Assembly (NCBI GenBank): GCA_964567485.1
Contig: CAZMMX010000006.1
Coordinates: 1-64,000, forward strand
Direction of reading: 5' to 3'
DNA length: 64,000 bases
Origin: UBA1413 sp964567485
GTDB taxonomy: Bacteria > Bacteroidota > Bacteroidia > Bacteroidales > Prolixibacteraceae
Shown here: positions 16,224 through 24,919 of the stretch, piece after piece
Numbering within the stretch: position 1 is the stretch's first letter
How the letters are laid out: each line of letters opens with the position of its first letter
Notes under the pieces: generated by a model
The model's database searches: none
What the model was told of the DNA's origin: nothing
The model's input: the letters and a program-made list of their open reading frames with translations, nothing else
Translations under genes and position numbers: made by a program

Positions 16224-16257
16224 AAACTTTAATTATACAGTTCCCGAATACCCGGGT

Positions 16258-16863
16258 CTATTTACAGTTTTTGTTCACCTCACCGATGAATTTCAGGATC
16301 TCTTCCCTTCCTGAGTTGTGGGCCGATGAGGTGATAAACAGAGGAGGAAGCGGCTCAAACCTCTCTGTAAGAGATTCTTTATAAAGCTGCACAGCAGGCT
16401 CTACCTCCGTGGGCTTCAGCTTATCGCCCTTGGTGAACACCACGGCAAACGGCACCTGGCTCTCCCCCACCCACTCCATAAACTGAAGGTCGGTGTCCAG
16501 GGCTTCGTGCCTGATATCTACCAAAATGAAAAGGCAACAGAGGTTAGTCCGCCCAAGGATATAATTCCGGAAGGAGCTTTCCCACTTCACGCGTTCCTTC
16601 TTGGGGACTTTGGCATAGCCATACCCGGGCAGGTCGACCAGATACCACTCTTCATTGATGATGAAGTGGTTGATCAGCCGGGTCTTCCCCGGCTTCTCCG
16701 AAGTTTTGGCCAAGGTCTTGCTGTTGGTCAGCATGTTGATCAGGGAGGACTTCCCCACATTCGACCTGCCTATAAAGGCATACTCGGGCTTGTCGGGCCG
16801 TGGACATTTCGACGGATCGCTATTACTGATGAGAAAACGGGCTTGTTTAATCTCCATAATCAA
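16258..16863 (-). CDS. engB: ribosome biogenesis GTPase YsxC/EngB
   Basis: 201-residue GTPase needed for 50S assembly. G1 is GRSNVGKSS (about 32-40), followed by the switch region KTSEKPGKTR, G3 DLPGYG and G4 TKGD. Length and motifs are standard. Last gene of a three-gene unit: its start codon abuts the stop of the mannose-6-phosphate isomerase gene with no spacer. Confidence 0.95.
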   Translation of the reverse strand: MIMEIKQARFLISNSDPSKCPRPDKPEYAFIGRSNVGKSSLINMLTNSKTLAKTSEKPGKTRLINHFIINEEWYLVDLPGYGYAKVPKKERVKWESSFRNYILGRTNLCCLFILVDIRHEALDTDLQFMEWVGESQVPFAVVFTKGDKLKPTEVEPAVQLYKESLTERFEPLPPLFITSSAHNSGREEILKFIGEVNKNCK

Positions 16864-17847
16864 TTAATCAATATATATCTCGAGCAGCCGGGCTTCCCCG
16901 GAAAGGGGCTCCAGCGTGAACTCCTCAAGCGAGGCGGGAATCAGCAGCGTTTCCCCCTGACCGATGGTCTCCTCCCCTTCGTCCCACACCAGTCGCACGC
17001 CTCCCCTGATCCCCATATAAATCACAAAGGTGTCGCGCAACGAAAAATCCTTCTCCACCTTCTGGTCCAACTCCAGCAAGTTCGTCGTGAAGTAAGGACA
17101 CGACGCCAGCTCTACCGGCTTGTTATTCTCCTTGTCATAGCTGGTCTTAACCTCCTGCTGCCAGGAAAAGTCAATAGCATCGGCAGCCAGATCATTGTGG
17201 AGTTCTCGGGGATTCCCATGCTTGTCAACCCGGTCAAAGTCATAAATCCGGTAGGTGACATCGGAAGTCTGCTGTATTTCAGCCACCAGAATCCCCTTGC
17301 CTATGGCGTGGACCCTCCCCGCAGGAATGAAAAAGACATCTCCCGCAAAGACCTCTTCCGAAAGAAGAAGTTCCAGAATGCGGCCCTGCTCAAGGTAAGA
17401 GAGATATTTTTCCCTGTTTACCTCCTGGTTGAACCCGGAAATCAACCGTGCCCCCGGGTCAGCATCTACCACATACCACATTTCCGTTTTGCCGTAGGCG
17501 GAATGGCGCTTCTTCGACAGCTGGTCGTCGGGATGCACCTGTATCGAGAGATCATCCTCGGCATCTATGAACTTGATCAACAACGGAAATTCAATGCCGT
17601 ACCGGTCATAGACCTTTTCCCCCACCAGGTCGCCCATGTATACCTCCATGAGTTCCTGCAGGTTGTTGCCGGCCAGATAACCGTTGGAAACCACAGAAAT
17701 ATGACCTTCCACCGCCGACAACTCCCAGCTCTCACCACATTTTTCGAACGGACAAATGGGTTTATTCAACACCTTGTGCATGCGGTTGCCCCCCCATAGC
17801 CGTTCATGGAAAGAAGGAGCAAATTTCAAAGGGTAGAGTGTATTCAT
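16864..17847 (-). CDS. manA: class I-type mannose-6-phosphate isomerase
   Basis: Interconverts mannose 6-phosphate and fructose 6-phosphate. 327 residues, cupin fold. The zinc ligands are visible in IQVHPDDQL and GKTEMWYV, and the active-site segment is IPAGRVHAIG. The short length is usual for the Bacillus/Bacteroidetes form rather than E. coli ManA. Sits between a Dabb-domain gene 6 bp upstream and engB immediately downstream. Confidence 0.92.
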   Translation of the reverse strand: MNTLYPLKFAPSFHERLWGGNRMHKVLNKPICPFEKCGESWELSAVEGHISVVSNGYLAGNNLQELMEVYMGDLVGEKVYDRYGIEFPLLIKFIDAEDDLSIQVHPDDQLSKKRHSAYGKTEMWYVVDADPGARLISGFNQEVNREKYLSYLEQGRILELLLSEEVFAGDVFFIPAGRVHAIGKGILVAEIQQTSDVTYRIYDFDRVDKHGNPRELHNDLAADAIDFSWQQEVKTSYDKENNKPVELASCPYFTTNLLELDQKVEKDFSLRDTFVIYMGIRGGVRLVWDEGEETIGQGETLLIPASLEEFTLEPLSGEARLLEIYID

Positions 17848-17853
17848 GATTTT

Positions 17854-18171
17854 TCAGAATGAAGGAGCAGACTTACTGGTGAAGTCAATGGCAGCCCGCG
17901 ACGCGGCCACCTCTCCCACTCGCGCCACCACCTCCTGATGGGCAGGGTGAACACGGTAGGTCTCCAAATCCTCCTCAGTACGAAAACGGGAAAACAACAT
18001 CAAATCGTAATTCTTCTCTTCATGAAGTTCGTTAATCGCCACATCCAACTGAACAACAACACCTATCTTCTCTTTCAACGCCTCCAGCTTTTCTTTCAGT
18101 TCCTCTCTGATGGCCGCTTTCTCAGTGACAGAAAACTCCTTCAGCTTAAAAAGCACGATGTGTGTAATCAT
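17854..18171 (-). CDS. stress-responsive alpha/beta barrel (Dabb) domain protein
   Basis: 105 residues beginning MITHIVLFKLKEF, the N-terminal strand typical of dimeric alpha/beta-barrel Dabb proteins, with YDLMLFSRFRTEEDLETYRVHPAHQEVV matching the second half. The function of these small proteins is not defined. First gene of the unit with manA and engB. Confidence 0.85.
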   Translation of the reverse strand: MITHIVLFKLKEFSVTEKAAIREELKEKLEALKEKIGVVVQLDVAINELHEEKNYDLMLFSRFRTEEDLETYRVHPAHQEVVARVGEVAASRAAIDFTSKSAPSF

Positions 18172-18287
18172 AATTTCCGTTCGATTTTGGGTGAAGTGAA
18201 TATTACCGTGCGAAATTAAAACTAATTTAGCTGAGTGAACGGGTGGATAAAGCTTTTACCCGGAATTTTAACAAAAGGCTAAAGGAT

Positions 18288-18908
18288 ATGCTCATTATAG
18301 GAATTGCCGGTGGCACAGGGTCGGGAAAAACAACTGTGGTCGACAAGATTGCCGAATCATTTACCGAAGGAGAGGTCGCCATCTTATCGCAGGATGCCTA
18401 TTATTATGATAACAGCAACCTCTCTCTTGAGGAAAGGAGGAGAAAGAATTTCGACCATCCTGAATCGATCGAATTTCCGCTGATGGTCGAGCATATCAAG
18501 GCGTTGAAGAATGGCTGTGCCATTGAACAGCCCACCTATTCCTTTATATCCTGCACCCGCCAAAAGGAGACCATCAGGATAGAGCCCCGTCATGTGCTGA
18601 TCATTGAAGGCATCCTGTGCCTGGCCGATGAGCACCTCCGCCGCCTTATGGATGTCAAGGTGTTTGTGGACTGTGCCTCCGATGTAAGGCTCTCCCGGGT
18701 AATCAGAAGGGATATCATGGAACGGGGACGCAATGTGGAAATGGTGCTCGACCGTTATGAAAAAACCGTGCGCCCCAGCCATATGCAATTCATCGAGCCC
18801 ACTAAGAATTTCGCAGACATCATCGTCCCCCAGGGAGGACTTAACCTGAAAGCCATCGAAATCCTTACCAACTATATCAAACAGATTCTGAAAAAGAACA
18901 AACCCTGA
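18288..18908 (+). CDS. udk: uridine kinase
   Basis: Phosphorylates uridine and cytidine in pyrimidine salvage. 206 residues. P-loop GGTGSGKT lies at 8-15, and LSQDAYYYDNSNL and NFDHPESIEFPLM are the nucleoside-binding segments of the family. The ATG at 18288 has AAAGGA just upstream and gives the family N-terminus MLIIGIAGG. A longer frame from 18243 adds an unrelated extension. Its last 32 bp overlap the convergent murB gene. Confidence 0.94.
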   Translation: MLIIGIAGGTGSGKTTVVDKIAESFTEGEVAILSQDAYYYDNSNLSLEERRRKNFDHPESIEFPLMVEHIKALKNGCAIEQPTYSFISCTRQKETIRIEPRHVLIIEGILCLADEHLRRLMDVKVFVDCASDVRLSRVIRRDIMERGRNVEMVLDRYEKTVRPSHMQFIEPTKNFADIIVPQGGLNLKAIEILTNYIKQILKKNKP

Positions 18909-19908
18909 CTTCTCTTTCCAGGTCAATTCCGAAACGGTCGCTAACCGAAGTTCTGATCTCTTCTGCGAGGAGAAAGATCTCCATTCCCGAGGCATTCCCG
19001 TGGTTCACCAATACCAGGGCATGGTTTTCATGAACCCCGGCATCACCACGGCGCACCCCCTTCCATCCGCACTGTTCGATCAGCCATCCTGCCGACAGTT
19101 TGGCATATCCTTCCATGGCGGGAAACAGGGGCATGGCCGGCCACAGCCCCTTCATGCGGGCGGCCATCTCACCTGATACTACAGGATTCTTGAAGAAACT
19201 TCCGGCGTTTCCCAGCTCTTCAGGATCGGGAAGTTTTCTCCGGCGCGCTGCCATGATGGTTTGACGCACCATCGACAGGTCAGGGGGTGTGTCGCCTGCT
19301 GCCAATGCCTCCAGTTCCCCGTAATCGAGCACCAGCCGCGGCCTTTTATCCAGTCGGAAAACCACGGAAGTCACCAGGAACCTGTCGGCCAGCTCCTCCT
19401 TGAAGATGCTGCTCCGGTATCCGAACCAGCACTCCGCGGCATCCAGCTCCCAAATCTCTGCGGTCACCAGGTCAACACCCCGCACCGAACTGATCACCTG
19501 CGAAGCTTCCTGGCCGTAGGCCCCAATGTTCTGAACAGGAACCGCTCCCACCGTTCCCGGAATCAAAGAGAGATTCTCGACCCCTCCCCACCCCGCCGCA
19601 ACGGCATAAGCTACCAGGTCATCCCAAATCTCACCCGCCCCGGCACGCACCCAGGCATGATGCTCATCCTCCCGCTCCACAGCAATCCCCTTTATCACAG
19701 GATGAATGACTAACCCGGGAAAATCAGAGGCAAACAGGAGGTTACTCCCCCCGCCCAAAACCAGCACTCTCTTAAATAGATCCTTGTGCTTTCTGATAAA
19801 TGACTGAACCTCCAGAATTTCTGAAAACTCCAGAAAATAGCGGGCTTTTGCCTCTGTCGCAAAAGTGTGCACCTTGCGCAGCGAAGCATTTTCTAAAAAA
19901 ACAACCAT
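18877..19908 (-). CDS. murB: UDP-N-acetylenolpyruvoylglucosamine reductase
   Basis: Reduces UDP-GlcNAc-enolpyruvate to UDP-MurNAc with NADPH and FAD. 343 residues of the E. coli-like type I. The FAD-binding stretch is LVLGGGSNLLF, followed by LSLIPGTVGAVPVQNIGAYG, the YRSSIFK substrate loop and the proton-donor Ser in GNAGSFFKNP. The start at 19908 (MVVFLENASLRKVHTF) fits the family better than 19935. Converges with and overlaps udk by 32 bp at the 3' end. Confidence 0.94.
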   Translation of the reverse strand: MVVFLENASLRKVHTFATEAKARYFLEFSEILEVQSFIRKHKDLFKRVLVLGGGSNLLFASDFPGLVIHPVIKGIAVEREDEHHAWVRAGAGEIWDDLVAYAVAAGWGGVENLSLIPGTVGAVPVQNIGAYGQEASQVISSVRGVDLVTAEIWELDAAECWFGYRSSIFKEELADRFLVTSVVFRLDKRPRLVLDYGELEALAAGDTPPDLSMVRQTIMAARRRKLPDPEELGNAGSFFKNPVVSGEMAARMKGLWPAMPLFPAMEGYAKLSAGWLIEQCGWKGVRRGDAGVHENHALVLVNHGNASGMEIFLLAEEIRTSVSDRFGIDLEREVRVCSFSESV

Positions 19909-20126
19909 CTGAAGACAATTTCTCTGCGTCTGCAAAGGAAAGTAAGTTTCCCGAATCTTTGACCTGCAGTTTCCTGAAATAATGAGAGATTTTTTTTAGT
20001 TTTAGCTGAAAATTGCGCCCTTGCAAGGATCTCATCGGGTTAGGAAAATTCCGTGCTGATGCACCACATGGTCTTCGCCGCTGTTTCACGAAAGGGGTAG
20101 CAAGTTCAAAGACCATTTAAAAATAA

Positions 20127-21266
20127 GTGCCTTTGCAAAAGATTATCGTATCAGTGACCAATGACCTCTCGGGCGACCAGCGGGTCGACCGGGTATGTCT
20201 TACCCTGGAGGAGATGGGATTCCGGGTGGTGCTTATCGGCCGCACATTACCCACCTCGTCGCCTCTGCCAGAACACCCCCCCCGGGTTATGCGCCGCATG
20301 AACCTCCTCTTCCGTAAAGGCCCCCTGTTTTATGCAGAATACAACTTGCGCCTCTTTCTCATCCTCCTGTTTAGCCGTTACGACCTGCTTCTCTCCAACG
20401 ATTTGGACACCCTGCCGGCCAACTGCCTTGCCGGATGGACCAGCCGAAAACCGGTGGTTTATGACAGTCACGAATATTTCACGGAACTTCCCGAACTGGT
20501 TAACCGTCAGGGCACCAGGAAAATATGGACCTGGCTCGAAAAACTGCTGGTACCCGGAGTGGCCGCAGCCTACACGGCTAGCCGTCCCATTGCTGAAGCC
20601 TACACATATAAATATGGAATCCCCTTTGCAGTAGTCCGTAACCTGCCCTGGTTCAGGGATCCGGAAACTGACGAAACAGCGGCAGAGGGCGGGAAGACCG
20701 GCAAGCCTCCCGTGATTATCTACCAGGGAGCGCTGAATAAAGGACGCGGACTGGAACAGGCCATCCTGGCCATGGACCATCTTGCAGAAGCGGAACTGGT
20801 CATCGCCGGCAGGGGTGACCTTGAAGAGGAATTACAGACCCTGGTTGCCGGACTGCAACTTAAAAATGTACGGTTTACAGGCTGGCTGGCCCCCGGAATG
20901 CTGGGGTCACTCACGCGCCAGGCCCGTCTGGGAATCTCGGTGGAGGAAGATCTCGGCCTCAACTATCGCTATGCCCTGCCCAATAAACTCTTTGACTATA
21001 TCCAGGCACGCATTCCCGTGGTGGTGTCAGACCTCCCCGAAATGAGCCGCATTGTCAGGGATTATGATATCGGCCTTGTGGCCGCCTCCCTAAACCCGGA
21101 AACCCTGGCCGACACCTTCCGGAAAGCCCTCAGCGATCCCTCCCTGCGCGAAAAATGGTCGGTGAACCTCAATAATGCTGCCCGCCAACTGAACTGGAAC
21201 CACGAAAAAGAGATCCTGAAGGAAATTTTCAGCCGCTTTTTAGTGCCGCCACCACCAATCCCCTGA
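20127..21266 (+). CDS. GT4-type family glycosyltransferase
   Basis: 379 residues with GT-B fold features: an N-terminal domain ending in the acceptor segment DSHEYFTELPEL, a linker, then the donor half with IIYQGALNKGRGLEQAI, LVIAGRGDLEEEL and the EX7E-like stretch SVEEDLGLNYRYALPNKLFDYIQARIPVV. Probably transfers a nucleotide-activated sugar in surface polysaccharide or lipid glycosylation; the acceptor is unknown. It is isolated from other glycan genes. The start is a GTG at 20127, with a TTG at 20133 as alternative. Confidence 0.82.
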   Translation: MPLQKIIVSVTNDLSGDQRVDRVCLTLEEMGFRVVLIGRTLPTSSPLPEHPPRVMRRMNLLFRKGPLFYAEYNLRLFLILLFSRYDLLLSNDLDTLPANCLAGWTSRKPVVYDSHEYFTELPELVNRQGTRKIWTWLEKLLVPGVAAAYTASRPIAEAYTYKYGIPFAVVRNLPWFRDPETDETAAEGGKTGKPPVIIYQGALNKGRGLEQAILAMDHLAEAELVIAGRGDLEEELQTLVAGLQLKNVRFTGWLAPGMLGSLTRQARLGISVEEDLGLNYRYALPNKLFDYIQARIPVVVSDLPEMSRIVRDYDIGLVAASLNPETLADTFRKALSDPSLREKWSVNLNNAARQLNWNHEKEILKEIFSRFLVPPPPIP

Positions 21267-21453
21267 TTTCCTGAACTTTCGACCTTCCGAGCATCCGACC
21301 TACTGATCTTCCGACCCTCTGATCTTCCGACCCACTGATCTTCAGACCTACTGATCTTCACACCTTCCGATCTTCATAGATCCTAACTCCCTCACATTTT
21401 GTCACTTAAGACTCAGGAGTTAAGATTTAAGACTTTAGATTTCCGGTTTCCGA
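21267..21453. repeat. degenerate short-period repeat tract
   Basis: Downstream of the glycosyltransferase gene, a unit close to CTACTGATCTTCCGACC recurs imperfectly from about 21281 to 21378. It is followed by TCACTTAAGACTCA (21402-21415) and an A/T-rich TTAAGATTTAAGACTTTAGA stretch. The 14-mer recurs exactly at 23965-23978. No coding function is apparent. Confidence 0.6.
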
Positions 21454-22530
21454 TTAGTCTGCCCTTCGGAGTGAGTCGAGCGCAGCATGGTATCGTGCCG
21501 CGTTGCGTTCATGTTCGGCGTGGGTGCGGGCAAAATTGTGATATCCCGAAAAGTCCTCTCGGGCACAGAAGTAGTAATAGTTATGCTGTTCGAAGTTGAG
21601 GACCGCCTCGAGGGACTGGATTTCGGGGAAGGTAATGGGGCCGGGGGGCAATCCCGGATAAAGGTAGGTATTGTAAGGAGATGGGGTATCCAGGTGACGA
21701 AGGAGGATTCTCCTGAGGGTAATATCGCCCACGGCATATTTCACGGTAGGATCGGCCTGTAACAACATCCCCCTTCTGAGACGATTGATATATACCCCGG
21801 CAATACGGGGTTTTTCACTTTGTTTATTACTCTCTTCCTGCAAAATGGAAGCCAGGGTGGCCACCTCTTCTGGGGTCATGCCCAGCTCCCCGGCTTTTTT
21901 CCGGCGTTCCTCATTCCAGAATGCCTCATACTCCCTTTTCATCCGGTCACCAAACTGTTGTGCCGAGGTAGTCCAGTAAAACTCGTAGGTGTTGGGGATA
22001 AACATGGCGGGGAAGGTCTCCGGGGAAAACCCATATCTGCTGATGGTTTCCGGCTCAAACAAAGCCAGAATGGAGAGGGAATCGGCTTCCAGGTAACGGC
22101 TTACCGTCCCCGCCAGCTGTTCCTTGGTCCTGATATTGTTAAAGATAAGCTTGACCGGCTCCTGCAATCCCGACCGCAGCATATTGACTGCCGTGTTGGT
22201 ACTCATTCCCGGCGAAAAACGGTATCTCCCCGGCTTGATGAAGTCCCGGCAATTTTTCTTCCTGGCCACCCAGCGGAAAGCTTTCATACTGCGCATCACA
22301 CCGTTAGCTTCCAAACTGTCCACCACACTTTCAAAGGACCCCTTTTCGGTGATGTAAAGGACATAATCCTTTTGTACATTCGGTTTGAAGAGATATCCGT
22401 AGAGCTGCCACGCCCTCAGGGCCATAACAAGGGCCAGCAGGGCCACCACTACGATCACCACTTTTCCCGGCCGGGGGAAAACCATCAGTTTATGCTCCTG
22501 GTTTAACATCTTGATATCATTTTCTGCCAT
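21454..22530 (-). CDS. mltG: endolytic murein transglycosylase
   Basis: Cleaves nascent glycan strands, setting peptidoglycan chain length. 358 residues. One N-terminal membrane helix (about 23-45, VVIVVVALLALVMAL) is followed by a LysM-like region, then the YceG domain with catalytic Glu in ASILQEESNK, plus AGVYINRLRRGMLLQADPTV and PSPYNTYLYPGLPPGPI. The start at 22530 was preferred to 22581 because the extra residues do not match the family; 22509 is also possible. Confidence 0.92.
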   Translation of the reverse strand: MAENDIKMLNQEHKLMVFPRPGKVVIVVVALLALVMALRAWQLYGYLFKPNVQKDYVLYITEKGSFESVVDSLEANGVMRSMKAFRWVARKKNCRDFIKPGRYRFSPGMSTNTAVNMLRSGLQEPVKLIFNNIRTKEQLAGTVSRYLEADSLSILALFEPETISRYGFSPETFPAMFIPNTYEFYWTTSAQQFGDRMKREYEAFWNEERRKKAGELGMTPEEVATLASILQEESNKQSEKPRIAGVYINRLRRGMLLQADPTVKYAVGDITLRRILLRHLDTPSPYNTYLYPGLPPGPITFPEIQSLEAVLNFEQHNYYYFCAREDFSGYHNFARTHAEHERNAARYHAALDSLRRAD

Positions 22531-22648
22531 GGTCTTTATCGCAACCGGCACGGACTGGTCCGTCACGCAAAAAGACACCACAAATATATCATTTATGATT
22601 TCACAGAAAGTGCCCTGAACACTCTGATTCCTTTTAGGGCATTTTTTG

Positions 22649-22656
22649 TATTTTTG
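22649..22656 (+). promoter_or_regulatory. promoter -7 element of the flavodiiron gene
   Basis: TATTTTTG, an exact TAnnTTTG match 27 bp upstream of the ATG at 22684. Confidence 0.5.
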
Positions 22657-22683
22657 CCACCAGAAACTTAAATCGACAACCCA

Positions 22684-23871
22684 ATGTTACAAGTTCAACT
22701 TGCCGACAATATCTGGTTCATGGGCTTCAATGACCGCAGAACCCATCTTTTCGAGAACATATGGCCTATTCCCCACGGCATCAGCTACAATTCCTACCTG
22801 ATCGTGGATGAAAAGGTGGCTTTGATCGATACCGTAGAGCGCCAGTTCATCGACGACTACCTCGATAATATCGAAGCATTGCTCGACGGCCGGCAAGTGG
22901 ACTACCTGGTGATCAACCACATGGAACCCGACCATTCGGGAGCCCTCAAAGCCCTGATCACCAAATACCCCGGAGTCACCCTGGTGGGGAACAAGAAAAC
23001 CTTCCAGCTGGTGGAGAGCTACTATCTGGAACCGAAGAAGACCATCGAAGTATACGACGACAGCACACTGGAACTGGGCCGTCACACCCTGCAGTTCAGA
23101 TCCATCCCCATGGTTCACTGGCCCGAGACCATGGTCAGCTACGAAATCAGCGAAAAAATCGCTTTTACGGGTGATGCCTTCGGAAGCTATGGTACCCTCG
23201 ACGGAGGCATCTTTGACGACGAGATCAACCTGGACTTCTACGAGGTGGAGGTGATGCGCTACTTCACCAACATCGTTGGTAAATACTGCGCCCATACCCA
23301 GCGGGCTATCAAAAAACTGGCCGACCTGGAGATCAGGATGATTGCCGCCACCCACGGCCCCGTCTGGCGCACCGACCTCGGGTGGGTCCTTAGCCGGTAC
23401 AACAAATGGAGCTCTTATGACATGGAGAAAGGAGTCGTCGTCGTTTACGGCTCGATGTACGGCAACACCCAGAAAATGGCGGAAGTGGTGGCCCGCAGGT
23501 TAGCCGAACGGGGAATCAGAAATATCAGGGTCTATGACGCTTCCAAAACCCACTCTTCCTACATTATCAACGACATTTTCAAATACAGGGGTTTCATCGT
23601 CGGAAGCTGCGCCTACAACAACGCCTTGTTCCCCAACGTGGAAACCCTGATTTCCACCATTGAACACATGGGTGTGAAAAACCACTACCTCGGAATCTTT
23701 GGAAATTACTCATGGAATGGCGGTGGGGTCAAAAACCTCATGGAATTTGCCGAAAAAGTGAAGTGGGATTTGGTGTACCAGCCTATCGAAGAAAAAGGAG
23801 CCCTGAAGATCGATACCCGCGATGAACTGATCCGTCTCGCCGACGCCATGGCCGACAAACTGAGCCAATAA
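22684..23871 (+). CDS. A-type flavodiiron protein (FprA family)
   Basis: Reduces oxygen to water or NO to N2O in anaerobes and microaerophiles. 395 residues: an N-terminal metallo-beta-lactamase domain with diiron ligands in NHMEPDHSGAL, FTGDAFGS and AATHGPVW, then a flavodoxin domain from about 252 with the FMN phosphate loop YGSMYGNTQKMAE. No rubredoxin domain is fused and no rubredoxin gene is adjacent, so its electron donor must be encoded elsewhere. Monocistronic. Confidence 0.93.
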   Translation: MLQVQLADNIWFMGFNDRRTHLFENIWPIPHGISYNSYLIVDEKVALIDTVERQFIDDYLDNIEALLDGRQVDYLVINHMEPDHSGALKALITKYPGVTLVGNKKTFQLVESYYLEPKKTIEVYDDSTLELGRHTLQFRSIPMVHWPETMVSYEISEKIAFTGDAFGSYGTLDGGIFDDEINLDFYEVEVMRYFTNIVGKYCAHTQRAIKKLADLEIRMIAATHGPVWRTDLGWVLSRYNKWSSYDMEKGVVVVYGSMYGNTQKMAEVVARRLAERGIRNIRVYDASKTHSSYIINDIFKYRGFIVGSCAYNNALFPNVETLISTIEHMGVKNHYLGIFGNYSWNGGGVKNLMEFAEKVKWDLVYQPIEEKGALKIDTRDELIRLADAMADKLSQ

Positions 23872-23929
23872 TCCCCCCCGGCATTCTGACGTTGACCTTC
23901 TCTTTTCCTTTTCTTAACCAAGGAATTCA

Positions 23930-23998
23930 GGATTAGTCCACTATTCCGGGATTCCGGAATTCCATCACTTAAGACTCAAGACATAAGATTATTTTGAC
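23930..23998. repeat. second copy of the short intergenic repeat
   Basis: The space between the flavodiiron gene and ftsE holds TTCCGGGATTCCGGAATTCC followed by TCACTTAAGACTCA (23965-23978) and ACATAAGATT. It shares the 14-mer and the order of motifs with the tract at 21402-21430. Confidence 0.5.
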
Positions 23999-24002
23999 CG
24001 TG

Positions 24003-24722
24003 CTAAAGGAGTTGGTCAAAGTCGAGTTCGCCTTCGGCTTTGGTCACATCGGTCAGTATTTTTCCGTCACAGGTCAGGGTTCGGGATTTATGTTTGCTGA
24101 TCAGGGCATAATCGTGGGTAGCCATCAGAACACTCTTCCCGGCCTTGTTGAGGTTCTGCAGCAACCCGAGGATCTGCTCGGAAGTTTCAGGATCCAGGTT
24201 CCCGGTAGGTTCATCGGCCAAAATGACAGGCGGATCATTGAGCATGGCCCGGGCGATGACCACCCGCTGTTGCTCCCCTCCCGACAAACGATGCGGCATC
24301 CTGACCAGCTGATGCTCCATGCCTACCATTTCCAACACTTCATGTATTCTTTCCTCTATCTCCTTCTGCTGCTTCCATCCTGTAGCCTTCAACACAAACT
24401 CCAGATTGGCCTTCACATTCCTGTCACTCAGCAGTCTGAAATCCTGAAAAACCACCCCCAACTTACGTCTCAGCATAGGCAAATCCCTGCTCTTCAGATC
24501 ATTGAGAGAATACCCCACCACATTCCCGGTACCGCTTATCAGAGGGATCTCCCCATTGAGGGTTTTGATAAGACTCGACTTTCCCGTTCCTACCCGGCCT
24601 ATGATGTACACAAATTCCCCCTCGTCGACCCGTAGATTCACATTGTGCAAGACCAATTCCTCACGCTGGAAAATGTCAGCATCTATAAGCTCTATAATTG
24701 GTTGACCGCTCATCTCCGCCAT
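24003..24722 (-). CDS. ftsE: cell-division ABC transporter ATPase FtsE
   Basis: 239-residue ATPase that with FtsX links the divisome to peptidoglycan hydrolase activation. Walker A is GRVGTGKSS, followed by the Q-loop VVFQDFRLL, signature LSGGEQQR, Walker B VILADEPTGNLD and H-loop THDY. FtsX is not adjacent, so assignment rests on similarity of the whole chain (for example RRKLGVVFQDFRLLSDRNV). A second start, MSGQP at 24713, is possible. Confidence 0.85.
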   Translation of the reverse strand: MAEMSGQPIIELIDADIFQREELVLHNVNLRVDEGEFVYIIGRVGTGKSSLIKTLNGEIPLISGTGNVVGYSLNDLKSRDLPMLRRKLGVVFQDFRLLSDRNVKANLEFVLKATGWKQQKEIEERIHEVLEMVGMEHQLVRMPHRLSGGEQQRVVIARAMLNDPPVILADEPTGNLDPETSEQILGLLQNLNKAGKSVLMATHDYALISKHKSRTLTCDGKILTDVTKAEGELDFDQLL

Positions 24723-24919
24723 ATTTTTCCACGAAGGTAGCCCAAACTTTTTTACCTCCCCTTATAATAAACGAAAGTAACTAACAGTTTTTTGTTGAGA
24801 AAATGGTTCACAAATGCCCGGTTAGCCCATGCAAATGGTCTACTTTAGTTGTTTGTTGATGGCAGACCCGAGGAGTTTGCACAGTTTTTGTTTATCAGGT
24901 CCTAATAAATACTACCGGA

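Noticed and set aside
16507..17799. 430-residue open frame on the plus strand
   Set aside because: It is antisense to engB and manA, both clear genes with motifs. Its translation shows no family and is rich in composition-driven repeats.
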